DNA from: Bacteroidota bacterium
GTDB lineage: Bacteria; Bacteroidota; Bacteroidia; NS11-12g; UBA955
Assembly (NCBI GenBank): GCA_027621365.1
Contig: JAQCBH010000003.1
Coordinates: 1 to 64,000 of the forward strand
Length of the DNA stretch: 64,000 bases
Direction: 5' to 3'
Part shown: positions 16,995 to 26,066 of the stretch, one piece after another
Layout of the letters: each line of letters starts with the position of its first letter
How positions within the stretch are numbered: position 1 is the first letter of the stretch
Translations under genes and position numbers: made by a program
The notes under the pieces: model-generated
Told to the model about the DNA's origin: nothing
What the model saw: only the letters and a program-made list of their open reading frames with translations
Database searches by the model: none

Positions 16995-19223
16995 TTATAA
17001 TTCCACACCAATGGAGATTAGGAGACTGCGTCCATCAGCGGGCATGGCTCCAGGACCGGGGTATCCGCCGGCGCGACGAGTAAAGTAAATCTCATTGCTC
17101 AAGTTGTTGATTGAGGCTTTGATGTAAGAGCCGTTTTGGAACTGGATTTGTGCATTCCAATCCCAAATGCCATACGAGGGAATCAAGCCGTTCTGGGCAT
17201 TGGTTGCCGCTTCTTGTGTGTTGTTGGCATCTGCAAATACCGACGAAACATACGAGTATTGCAGGCCCATTTGAAGGTTCTTGATGCGATCAGATGCCGC
17301 CTCCCATTCGGTTTGCAAACCGCTGCGCAACAAGTGTTTGGGTGCGTTCTCTACCTGATTTCCACTCAAATTGCGCTCTTGTATTTCGCTGCCTGTTTTG
17401 ACCGTATACCGATAATCGCCATACAGGGCTTGGGTGTACGCATAACTAACGAACAATGGCATCTTTAGGGCGGATTTGGGTTTGAGGGCTTCCAACGGAT
17501 CGAATTGAACCATGCCTTCCACGCCCGTTGATTGGCTATTGCCTACGTTGGTCTTGAAGGTGTAGACATTGCCTTGGCTATCGAGTTGACTGATGGAGCC
17601 AATTCGGTTGTTGTACTGAAGAGAGAATAGGCTAAAATCGAATTGCAGGAAAGAGCTGAAGTTGCTTCGAATGCCTAAATCAGCGTTGGTGCCTTTGGCG
17701 TCTTGGATGTTGGGATCAACCAACACGGCTCCGGGGTTGTTGATCATGTCAGAGAACAACACAGGTCTGTAGGCCTGGCTGTAGTTCAGGTAAACCTCAG
17801 TGGAGTGATTCAAGTGGTATTCAGCTGAAATAGCCCCTAAAACAAACTGCCGGTTTTGTTCGCTTTGACCAATAGCCTTGGGCTCTCCATTGCTGAGCCA
17901 ACCTGTTTGACCGGTGGCGGTCGATTGTATTTGCTCCCAACGCAAACCGGGGATCAAGGACAAACGAGGGCTGATTTTGAATAATTGTTGAACGAAAGCC
18001 GCCTTGTTTTGGGTCAAAAAGGTCAATTGAACGGGATAGGGGTCAATAGGGTCAAAATTGGGATCAGAACCCGAGGCGATTACCCCCTTTTGGAGGCGAT
18101 CGGTTTGGCCATGGAAATACCGAATGCCGGCGCTCAAGGATTGAGTTTTTCCACCCAAGCTATAACGGTGAAGCAGGGTCCATTCCGAGCCGTAATTGCG
18201 GTAGCGATCAGTCGCAGCCTCGCGGGCAGCATCTGTGCCTGGATCGGGTACGGTAATGGGACTCATGAAACCTACACTTTTTCTGTAGGCATCCATGCCG
18301 AAAACTGAACTTTGAATTTGGGTGTTTTTGTTGAAAGTGTATGTGGTCTTCCACTGTCCCGTCTTCCAAGTAGTAGAAAACCAATTTCGAGCCCGCAGGC
18401 TTTCACGGGGGTCTATATACAGTAGGCTGTCTAGGAGACCTCCTGGCTGTTGAGACAACATGTCAAACTGCATGACCTCAACTCCCATTTTCCAACGGGT
18501 CGACGGGCTCCAGTTGATGGAAGCCATGGCCGTTTGGGTGTTATACGGGCTATTCTTGCGAAACCCATCTCCGCGGCGTGCATCGTAAAAAGCGTAGTAG
18601 TGAATCTGCCCTTTTTGGCCACCCAAAGCGATGTATTGATTGTTCAGTCCAAAACTTCCCAGGGTTTGTTCGCTCTCAATGGCCAGGGGTTTGTGAATAT
18701 CACTGCCATCTTTCACTACATAATTGATCAAACCACCGAATTGAGGGCCGTATTGCAGGGCTCCGGCTCCTTTGATGATTTGGATACGCTGAACCGATTG
18801 CATTTGCGGATTGTAATAGGCTTCGGGGTACCCATAGGGGTCAGCAGCGATGTCCATTCCGTTCTGACGAACATTGAATTCCCAACTTCTGTTGGGTGAA
18901 AGCCCTCTGTGGGCAATGCCAATTTGGATACCGCTGCCATCGCTTTCCCAAATGTGAATGCCGGGTACCTTGGCCAAGATTTGGCGCATGGAGTTGTTGG
19001 CGACAACGGCATTGACTTTATCAACAACAATCAGGCAGTTTTTCTTGCCCGCTTGAATCTGCGTCCCTACAATTTCCGGTAGGAAATTGTGGTCCCTGTG
19101 GTTGCCTTTTCCGACCAAGTTGATTTCTTGCAAATATTCAACGTGTTGGTTGCTGTCAAGCTGGGCAAAACCGTCTGATGGCAATAGGGAAAAACACAAG
19201 GCAACAAGGGAAATTCGGCGCAT
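16995..19223 (-). CDS. TonB-dependent receptor (FecA-like)
   Basis: Signal peptide; plug region IQIIKGAGALQYGPQFGGLINYVVKDG; C-terminal barrel ISIGVEL. Confidence 0.92.
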   Translation of the reverse strand: MRRISLVALCFSLLPSDGFAQLDSNQHVEYLQEINLVGKGNHRDHNFLPEIVGTQIQAGKKNCLIVVDKVNAVVANNSMRQILAKVPGIHIWESDGSGIQIGIAHRGLSPNRSWEFNVRQNGMDIAADPYGYPEAYYNPQMQSVQRIQIIKGAGALQYGPQFGGLINYVVKDGSDIHKPLAIESEQTLGSFGLNNQYIALGGQKGQIHYYAFYDARRGDGFRKNSPYNTQTAMASINWSPSTRWKMGVEVMQFDMLSQQPGGLLDSLLYIDPRESLRARNWFSTTWKTGQWKTTYTFNKNTQIQSSVFGMDAYRKSVGFMSPITVPDPGTDAAREAATDRYRNYGSEWTLLHRYSLGGKTQSLSAGIRYFHGQTDRLQKGVIASGSDPNFDPIDPYPVQLTFLTQNKAAFVQQLFKISPRLSLIPGLRWEQIQSTATGQTGWLSNGEPKAIGQSEQNRQFVLGAISAEYHLNHSTEVYLNYSQAYRPVLFSDMINNPGAVLVDPNIQDAKGTNADLGIRSNFSSFLQFDFSLFSLQYNNRIGSISQLDSQGNVYTFKTNVGNSQSTGVEGMVQFDPLEALKPKSALKMPLFVSYAYTQALYGDYRYTVKTGSEIQERNLSGNQVENAPKHLLRSGLQTEWEAASDRIKNLQMGLQYSYVSSVFADANNTQEAATNAQNGLIPSYGIWDWNAQIQFQNGSYIKASINNLSNEIYFTRRAGGYPGPGAMPADGRSLLISIGVEL

Positions 19224-19242
19224 GATGGCGCAAATGTAATCC

Positions 19243-19265
19243 TTATTTAGAAAGAATACAAATAA
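19243..19265 (-). promoter_or_regulatory. Putative metal-responsive operator upstream of FecA-like receptor
   Basis: Minus-strand TTATTTGTATTCTTTCTAAATAA, imperfect palindrome just upstream of TACATTTG (-7-like). Confidence 0.4.
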
Positions 19266-19289
19266 AGAATTGAAGAATTCTAAATAAGC

Positions 19290-20402
19290 TCAGTATCGGC
19301 GCGATTTCCAATTCGTTTTTATGGGAAGTACAAAGAAGATCGCGGTGCTAACAGTCAGGACCCATAGGTAGGGTTCGTAGGCTAACAGGTAAATCCAACT
19401 GGGTTTTGAGAGGCCTAGCAAGGAGTGGATGCGCCGAATTTGCCTAGATTGCAAAATCCATTTGATGAACCAAAAGGCCAGGGCTGGGGTAACGCCCAAA
19501 AACAGCAGGCCGGGTAAGGCAAAATAGAAGGCGGCGAATACCCCAAATAAAATCCACCAGTACCATGGCAATTCTCGCCCGCCCGACAACCAGCGTTTTC
19601 GTTGGTGCAACAGAGGGATGAATCCTTTTATCTCAGTCGATGTGGCCAGTACTTCGGGCTGCATGATGTTGTCCCATTTCCAGCCATATTGGCACACCTC
19701 GCTGTACAATTTGTAGTCTTCGGTAATGCTGAATTGAATGCTTCGGTATCCGCCTGTTTGCCAGTAGGCCTCTTTTCGAATCGCCATGTTGTTCCCAACG
19801 GCGGTAGCCGGTACTCCGGAATAACTGATGGTATTCAACATGCCCATGAAATAGCACCAATCCAATCCTTGCAACGCAGCATTCGCGTCTTTGCCGCTCA
19901 CTACGGTTGTGCCGCTGACGACTCCTGTCTCGGGCTTGAAACTTTGCAAAAGGCCTTTGGCCCAAGAGGGAGCAACGCAAACATCGGCGTCGGTGATCAA
20001 ATAGAAATCGCCTTGAGCATGTTCGTCCAATTGAGCCATGACGCGGGCTTTGGCCTTGAGACCGTCTGGGCGGTCTTCGATCTCAATGAGCTGAATGCGA
20101 GGGTCTTTGAGGGCGATTGATCGAACGATTTCACTCGTTCGGTCTGTGCTTTGGTCGTTGCCCACCAAAATCTGAATGGCATCGGCCGGGTAATCCATGG
20201 CTTGTATGGCGCGCAAACAGGCCTCAATGTTGGTCTCTTCATTGCGGGCAGCAATCCAGATGGAAATTTTTGGCCAATGGGTTGGTTCGGGCTGATACTG
20301 GTGTTTGTAACGCAACAGAATGCCCGATTGCCATAGTTGCAAGCCGAGGTAGGCCACTAAGGGGCTCAGAAGAAGGGCGGTCATCAAATCAATCTCGGTC
20401 AT
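19290..20402 (-). CDS. Glycosyltransferase family 2, membrane-associated
   Basis: IWIAARNEETNIEACLRAI, VGNDQSTDRT, ITDADV, QRKRWLSGG, C-terminal TM segments. Confidence 0.9.
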   Translation of the reverse strand: MTEIDLMTALLLSPLVAYLGLQLWQSGILLRYKHQYQPEPTHWPKISIWIAARNEETNIEACLRAIQAMDYPADAIQILVGNDQSTDRTSEIVRSIALKDPRIQLIEIEDRPDGLKAKARVMAQLDEHAQGDFYLITDADVCVAPSWAKGLLQSFKPETGVVSGTTVVSGKDANAALQGLDWCYFMGMLNTISYSGVPATAVGNNMAIRKEAYWQTGGYRSIQFSITEDYKLYSEVCQYGWKWDNIMQPEVLATSTEIKGFIPLLHQRKRWLSGGRELPWYWWILFGVFAAFYFALPGLLFLGVTPALAFWFIKWILQSRQIRRIHSLLGLSKPSWIYLLAYEPYLWVLTVSTAIFFVLPIKTNWKSRRY

Positions 20403-21021
20403 GGGGAAGGGGCAAGCAAGTATAGCCTTGTTGGGTCAGCCAAGTTAAGTAAGCCGGCAATACTTCACGCAGATGGGCTTCGGCCTTGCTGCTGTCGTGA
20501 AATACTACTAAGCTGCCGCTGCGAGTTTTGCGTTTCAATTGCCATAAAATTCGATCAGACGATAGCTTGGAATTGTAGTCCCCGCTGAGCAGGTCCCACA
20601 TGACCAGTTGGAAGCCGTTTTGGCGCAGCCATCGCGCTTGTTTGGGCTTGATGCGCCCGTGTGGAGGTCGAAAGTAGGAACCCATTTTCGGATGTGACCG
20701 ATGCCCTTCGAGAATGTCCGCGTAAAATTGGGAAGTCTCGGATCTCCATCCATTGCGGTGATGAAAGGTGTGGCTGCCCAATCCGTGACCGCGGTCCAGA
20801 ATGTCTTGACACAGCTCAGGCCATTGACGGGCATTGTTGCCGACGACAAAAAAATGGGCCTTTGCCTGGTATTGGTCCAATAGATTCAATACCCACGTGG
20901 TGATTTCGGCATGGGGGCCATCGTCAAAGGTGAGATACACGCAGGCCTCTGGGCTCGGCAATCTCCAAATGGCTTGGGGAAATAGGGCCTGAATCCAAGA
21001 GGGAACTCGAAAAACGTGCAT
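20389..21021 (-). CDS. Polysaccharide deacetylase (NodB-homology)
   Basis: VYLTFDDGPHAEIT, GSHTFHH, FRPPHG. Confidence 0.93.
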   Translation of the reverse strand: MHVFRVPSWIQALFPQAIWRLPSPEACVYLTFDDGPHAEITTWVLNLLDQYQAKAHFFVVGNNARQWPELCQDILDRGHGLGSHTFHHRNGWRSETSQFYADILEGHRSHPKMGSYFRPPHGRIKPKQARWLRQNGFQLVMWDLLSGDYNSKLSSDRILWQLKRKTRSGSLVVFHDSSKAEAHLREVLPAYLTWLTQQGYTCLPLPHDRD

Positions 21022-21071
21022 CAAGGGCAAAGTTGGCTGATTTTTATCAGGCTTTCGGGCTTTTGTAGTCT

Positions 21072-21079
21072 TAAATTTG
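21072..21079 (+). promoter_or_regulatory. -7 box TAAATTTG, 4 nt from start codon
   Basis: TAAATTTG-TGAC-ATG (kmo). Confidence 0.75.
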
Positions 21080-21083
21080 TGAC

Positions 21084-22409
21084 ATGGCAGAAAAAATCAC
21101 TTTGGTTGGCGGCGGATTAGCAGGCAGTCTCATGTCCATCTATTTGGCCAAGCGGGGTTACGATGTGCACGTATTTGAGCGCCGAGCTGACATGCGCGGC
21201 GGTCAATACGAAGGCGGTCGAAGCATCAATTTGGCTCTGTCAACCCGAGGGATCAATGCCCTGAGTCGGGTAGGGTTGGTCGACGATATATTGAAGATTG
21301 CCATTCCCATGAAGGGTCGACAAATGCACAACCGTCAAGGCCAGTTGAATTATCAGCCCTACGGACATGACGACCAAGCGATTTATTCGGTTTCAAGAGG
21401 GGAGTTGAACATTCGTTTGTTGCAATTGGCCGATCAGTATCCCAATATTCACATGCAGTTTGATACGCGATGCACCCATTGCAATTTTCAAACGGGGGAA
21501 ACAAGCTACATCGATTCAGATGGATTTGAATTTACGGATAAGGCTGATGTGGTGTTGGCCACCGACGGCGCTTTCTCAGCAGTCAGGGATGCCATGATGC
21601 GTACTACTGGCTTCAATTATTCCCAGAGCTACGAATCGCATGGATACAAAGAATTGGAGATTGTGCCGGGAGCGGGCGGTGAGTTCCAGATGGAAGAGGA
21701 AGCCTTGCACATTTGGCCCAGAGCTAGTTTTATGATGATTGCTTTGCCCAACCCTGGCGGGAACTTTACCTGTACCTTGTTCATGGACGAGCAGACCATT
21801 CAATCGCTGGATACTCCTGAAAAGGTGATGGCGCTGTTTGAAGCGGAATTTCCCGATGCCATTCCCATGATGCCAAATTTGGTGGAAGATTTCTTTAACA
21901 ACCCCACGGGTTCACTGGTGACCATGCGTTGCTATCCCTGGGTCAAAGGGAAAGCAGCCTTGATGGGTGACTCGGCTCACGCCGTAGTTCCCTTTTATGG
22001 ACAAGGCATGAATTGCTCCTTTGAGGACTGCGTGGTATTGGATGATTGTTTAGAGGCCTTTGGTGGCGATTGGATTCAGAGTTTGGCCGTATACCAAGAA
22101 AAACGCAAGCCCAATGCGGATGCGATTGCAAATTTGGCCATTCAGAATTTCATAGAAATGCGCGATTTAGTGGGGCAGCCTAGCTTTTTGCACAAAAAGA
22201 AAATCGAGCATGCCCTTTCTGAGCGTTATCCCGATGCTTTCAAAAGCCAGTACGAGCGCGTAACCTTCTCCAACGAAGATTATGCAGAGGCTTTGAGAAT
22301 GGGCAGTGTGAACGATGCCTTGTTGAACCACATCATTCAAGAGGGATTAGAGGCTGAATTGGACAACGAGCCCAAAATGAGGGCTTTGATGTCGGTGTAC
22401 CTAGTCTAA
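21084..22409 (+). CDS. kmo: Kynurenine 3-monooxygenase (FAD-dependent)
   Basis: ITLVGGGLAGSLMSIYLAKRGYDVHVFERR, GRSINLALSTRG, MGDSAHAVVPFYGQGMNCSFEDC. Confidence 0.92.
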   Translation: MAEKITLVGGGLAGSLMSIYLAKRGYDVHVFERRADMRGGQYEGGRSINLALSTRGINALSRVGLVDDILKIAIPMKGRQMHNRQGQLNYQPYGHDDQAIYSVSRGELNIRLLQLADQYPNIHMQFDTRCTHCNFQTGETSYIDSDGFEFTDKADVVLATDGAFSAVRDAMMRTTGFNYSQSYESHGYKELEIVPGAGGEFQMEEEALHIWPRASFMMIALPNPGGNFTCTLFMDEQTIQSLDTPEKVMALFEAEFPDAIPMMPNLVEDFFNNPTGSLVTMRCYPWVKGKAALMGDSAHAVVPFYGQGMNCSFEDCVVLDDCLEAFGGDWIQSLAVYQEKRKPNADAIANLAIQNFIEMRDLVGQPSFLHKKKIEHALSERYPDAFKSQYERVTFSNEDYAEALRMGSVNDALLNHIIQEGLEAELDNEPKMRALMSVYLV

Positions 22410-22625
22410 GCCTTTTTCAGATTGTTTGGCTTCCATGACAGAATCAATGAAGTCAGGGTTGTATTGGGTTTTATAACCCCGTTTCAGCGTGTGTTTTCCT
22501 TCTCGCTGGGTTCGGTTTTCCCGAATGGGTTTGAGAATGCTAAAATGTGCCCAAATGGAAATTCCCGTAATCAAGGCAATAAACGTCAAGCCGACGGCCA
22601 ATTTTGCTCGCTGTTGTTTGTTCAT
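22401..22625 (-). CDS. Small single-TM hypothetical protein
   Basis: 74 aa, MNKQQRAKLAVGLTFIALITGISIWAHFSI; follows Ldh gene on the same strand. Confidence 0.6.
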   Translation of the reverse strand: MNKQQRAKLAVGLTFIALITGISIWAHFSILKPIRENRTQREGKHTLKRGYKTQYNPDFIDSVMEAKQSEKGLD

Positions 22626-22627
22626 GA

Positions 22628-23716
22628 TTAAAGTTGAAGTCCCAATTTTTCTCCCAATTGCTCCAAGTCGTTTACAACGGCATTGACGATGGGAATTCCT
22701 GTATGAATGCGCTCCTGTTCCAAAAGTCGCTCAGGATCACCGGGTACCAGTACAGGTCGATGAGGATCAATGGGAGTGGTTTCTCTAAAGCGTCTGATCC
22801 AGAGATCCATGTTGGATTTGAACTCTGATATGTCGCGGAAAGCAGCTGGGTCCCAGCAGCCCACAAAATGCCCCAATCCCTGGCCCGGTTGGTTGGTCAC
22901 AGGATCCAAGAAGGCGACAAATGGAGGGGCCCAGGGGCCAAAACTACCACCATTCAATACGCCTGAAAAAATATCGACCCAGGCACCCAGTCCATATCCC
23001 TTGTGGTATCCGTGGTCGGTGTCACTTCCTAAGCCCAGCAGCATGCCGCCGTCTTTGAGAGCCAATGGGTCTTTGCTGCTGGTTCCGTCGGCATTCATGA
23101 CCCATCCTTCAGGAATGCTTTTCCCATGGCGCTGAGCGATTTCCAACTTTCCATTTGCGGCGGCCGAAGTCGCCATGTCCAATACGAAGGGTTCTTCTTC
23201 TCCGGCTGGAATTGCTACGGCAATGGGGTTGGTGCCCAGCATTCGTTCTTTGCCTCTAGCGGGACTGACCAGTGGGCTAGCATTGGTCATGGCCATGCCA
23301 ATGAAATCGTGTTGCACAGCCATTAGGGCGTGGTAGCCTGCTATGCCAAAATGATTGGAGTGGTGAATTCCGCACCAGCCCGAACCGAGGTCCTGGGTGA
23401 TGTCAATGGCTCGCTGCATGGCCAAAGGTGCAGAAACCAAGCCAATAGCCCCATCGGCATTCAGTTGAGCTACGGCTTTTTTACTCTGAGAAAACTGCAT
23501 CTGAGGCTTGGGATTGATGCGGCCTTTCTCAATGAGCCTGACATAGCCCGATAGACGAGCAACTCCATGGCTGTCAATTCCCCGTGCGTCGGCAGAAACC
23601 AAAACATCGGCGCAAGTTTGTGCGTGTTGCGTAGAAAAGCATTGATGTTCAAAGACGGCCTGAACAAAATTTTTCAGCCGCTCGGCGGGGAAGGTTTCGT
23701 AACTAATGGTTGTCAT
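22628..23716 (-). CDS. Ldh family malate/L-lactate-type oxidoreductase
   Basis: DARGIDSHGVARLSGYV, HHSNHFGIAGYHALMA, LGTNPIAVAIP, HKGYGLG. Confidence 0.9.
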   Translation of the reverse strand: MTTISYETFPAERLKNFVQAVFEHQCFSTQHAQTCADVLVSADARGIDSHGVARLSGYVRLIEKGRINPKPQMQFSQSKKAVAQLNADGAIGLVSAPLAMQRAIDITQDLGSGWCGIHHSNHFGIAGYHALMAVQHDFIGMAMTNASPLVSPARGKERMLGTNPIAVAIPAGEEEPFVLDMATSAAANGKLEIAQRHGKSIPEGWVMNADGTSSKDPLALKDGGMLLGLGSDTDHGYHKGYGLGAWVDIFSGVLNGGSFGPWAPPFVAFLDPVTNQPGQGLGHFVGCWDPAAFRDISEFKSNMDLWIRRFRETTPIDPHRPVLVPGDPERLLEQERIHTGIPIVNAVVNDLEQLGEKLGLQL

Positions 23717-23720
23717 GAAT

Positions 23721-25532
23721 TTATGGGTTCAGCCACTGGGTGAGCATTTGGTTTACTTCCCAGTTGTTGGGTAATGTCAATTGGGTCTTTTGCAAGATAT
23801 CGCCATTGCTCAGCCCCTGAAGAGTTCTCGGTTCGCCGTTGCGAATGATTTGGAAGGTGAGGGGAAGGCCTTTCTCCGTGCAACTTTGGGTAAATTCAGT
23901 CCAATTCTTGCCGTCTTGGTAAGTCGACAATCCGCATTGCGCTTGGAGAATTTGGTCTCCTACATTCAGGCCCAAATCATAGGCGGTAGAGCCTCTTTTG
24001 ACGCTGGCAATTTCCAATGCTTTTTTGTCTTTAGCCCATGTTATACCCAAACTGGGGTCTGCTACAGCCGTTTGGGATTGGCTAAGGCCCAGTGATTCAA
24101 AGGAATAAGCAGAGCTTACGGATGCAGTTCCCCAGAGGCAGTGATCGAAAAAGGCTTTCCAATGCTCAGCCTGAGCTCCGGAAACATGGACAACAGCGGC
24201 CTCAAATTCGGCGGGTGTGAATCCGCGGTTTTGGTCCAAATAGTAGGTTTTATACAAATAGCGCATCAACGAGTCAAGGCTCGATCCTCCTGAGCTTTTG
24301 CTGCGAATTTCAGCGTCCAAATAGGCGGCAACCACCAAGCCTTTGCTGTAATAACTCACGGAGGTGTTGGCGCTGTTTTCATTGGGGCGGTATTCGCGAA
24401 TCCAGGCTTCGCGGCTCACTTCGGCTAGGCTGTGAACATACGATCCAGGGCGATTTTCGACTGCATCGATGTAGGATGTCAACGTCGTCAAAAAGGTTTG
24501 AGCGTCTGCGTAGCCGGCGCGAACCAAAGCGAGTTCGTCGTAATAGGAGGTAATGCCTTCAGCCACCCACAATAGATCGGTGTAGTTTTCTTGCAGGTAA
24601 TCAAAGGGCCCTAGTTCAATGGGGCGAATGCGCTTGACATTCCAAAGGTGGAAATATTCATGGGCGACCAAGCCCAAAAAGCGTTTGTAGCGATCGGCAT
24701 CGCTGTATCCATCTTTTTGCATCATCAAGCAGGTGGAACTCGCGTGCTCCAAACCGCCGCCACCGCTAGGTACATGTTGCACAATGAACAAATAATCTTC
24801 ACAGGGGTGTTCGTCAATGATGGCTGTCATGGTTTCGCAAATGCGCTGCATGTCAAGGGCCAATTGTTCCAAATCGGCATTGTGTTGACCCACCATGGCG
24901 ACCCGGTGTTGAATTCCGCGAACCTCGAAGGAGAACTCATCGTGGTGCCCGATTTGAATAGGGCAGTCCACCAATTGGTCAAATCTTTCAAATTGGAAAC
25001 TATGTGTTCGGCTGCTAGTTTCAGGCCCTGTTGGCATCGCCTTTAGCGCGGTCGAGCTTCGCGTCCACGCTTCGGGCAGGTGCAAGTGAATTTGGCCGGA
25101 TGCCTGAGGGTCGTGTTGCAAGAACATGGCGATGGAGGCCATGTTCAACAATGCCTGATCAGCATCTACGTAAGAGGTGCGAACCGATAATTCACGGGCA
25201 TAAACTTGGTATTTGACTCGGACACGACTGCCCTTTGGAGCCGGAATGGACCAGCTGTGCTTAGCGGTTTTTGTGGCCTTGTTCCACAATTGACCGTCGA
25301 TGCTCCATTGCACACCTTCCACGCTTTTGGCAAATTCACGCACCAAGTAACTTCCTGGGGTCCAAACGGGCATGCTGATGATGCTGGCTTGCTTTTGGGT
25401 TTGATCAAAACTCAGTTCTATATCTACCATGTGTTGGGTGTGATGAGGGAATCGAATGTCCAATGTATAGTGGGCCGGTTTGGCAGAAAGGCTCATAACA
25501 GATGTTAAGAAGGCAATAATGGCGATACGCAT
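23721..25532 (-). CDS. M61 family metallopeptidase (glycyl aminopeptidase-like, PDZ domain)
   Basis: GLVAHEYFHLWNVKRIRP zinc motif, WVAEGITSYYDEL, signal peptide. Confidence 0.93.
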   Translation of the reverse strand: MRIAIIAFLTSVMSLSAKPAHYTLDIRFPHHTQHMVDIELSFDQTQKQASIISMPVWTPGSYLVREFAKSVEGVQWSIDGQLWNKATKTAKHSWSIPAPKGSRVRVKYQVYARELSVRTSYVDADQALLNMASIAMFLQHDPQASGQIHLHLPEAWTRSSTALKAMPTGPETSSRTHSFQFERFDQLVDCPIQIGHHDEFSFEVRGIQHRVAMVGQHNADLEQLALDMQRICETMTAIIDEHPCEDYLFIVQHVPSGGGGLEHASSTCLMMQKDGYSDADRYKRFLGLVAHEYFHLWNVKRIRPIELGPFDYLQENYTDLLWVAEGITSYYDELALVRAGYADAQTFLTTLTSYIDAVENRPGSYVHSLAEVSREAWIREYRPNENSANTSVSYYSKGLVVAAYLDAEIRSKSSGGSSLDSLMRYLYKTYYLDQNRGFTPAEFEAAVVHVSGAQAEHWKAFFDHCLWGTASVSSAYSFESLGLSQSQTAVADPSLGITWAKDKKALEIASVKRGSTAYDLGLNVGDQILQAQCGLSTYQDGKNWTEFTQSCTEKGLPLTFQIIRNGEPRTLQGLSNGDILQKTQLTLPNNWEVNQMLTQWLNP

Positions 25533-25536
25533 GAAC

Positions 25537-26043
25537 TTATTTCTTTTTGAAAACGGGAACGGTGCTACAGGGTTCTCCGTACATAATGCTTTTGGCGAGC
25601 GGAGTCAACAATCGCGTGATGGCGGTGTAGGCCGCAGGGCCAACGGGTAAGTCACCGCAACCCTTGATGACCATTTTCTGGTCTCGGTATTCGTCTAGGT
25701 TTAACTTGGATAGGGTTTGTTCCCACAAGACGGTTTCCAAAGTCTCCAAGGTTCCAAAAACTAGGGTTTTGACTACAGGAGTCAGTTTGGTGGCCACCAA
25801 CATGTAAGCCCAAGTGGGTACGATGGCATCGCTGCTGCAATAAACGGCAACATGGGCCTCGGTATAGGCTTCGATGTCCAATTCCTTGATCCAGGCACGG
25901 AAATCTTTTTCCTTTAGGACCAATCCTTTGAACAAGCCTTGACTAATGTCGATGCATTTGCGTTCCCCAAAAGGGAAGTGCTGTTCCAGGTTCAAGGTAA
26001 TGAGCCCACTGGCGGCTACTCGGTTGACAAAGGCCTCCTCCAT
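25537..26043 (-). CDS. DUF2480 family protein
   Basis: FKGLVLKEKDFRAWI, DAIVPTWAYMLVATKL, IMYGEPCSTVPVFKKK. Confidence 0.88.
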   Translation of the reverse strand: MEEAFVNRVAASGLITLNLEQHFPFGERKCIDISQGLFKGLVLKEKDFRAWIKELDIEAYTEAHVAVYCSSDAIVPTWAYMLVATKLTPVVKTLVFGTLETLETVLWEQTLSKLNLDEYRDQKMVIKGCGDLPVGPAAYTAITRLLTPLAKSIMYGEPCSTVPVFKKK

Positions 26044-26047
26044 AGAA

Positions 26048-26055
26048 CAAAGGTA
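26048..26055 (-). promoter_or_regulatory. -7 box TACCTTTG, 4 nt from start codon
   Basis: Minus strand TACCTTTG-TTCT-ATG (DUF2480 gene). Confidence 0.75.
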
Positions 26056-26066
26056 CGATGTCGGAA

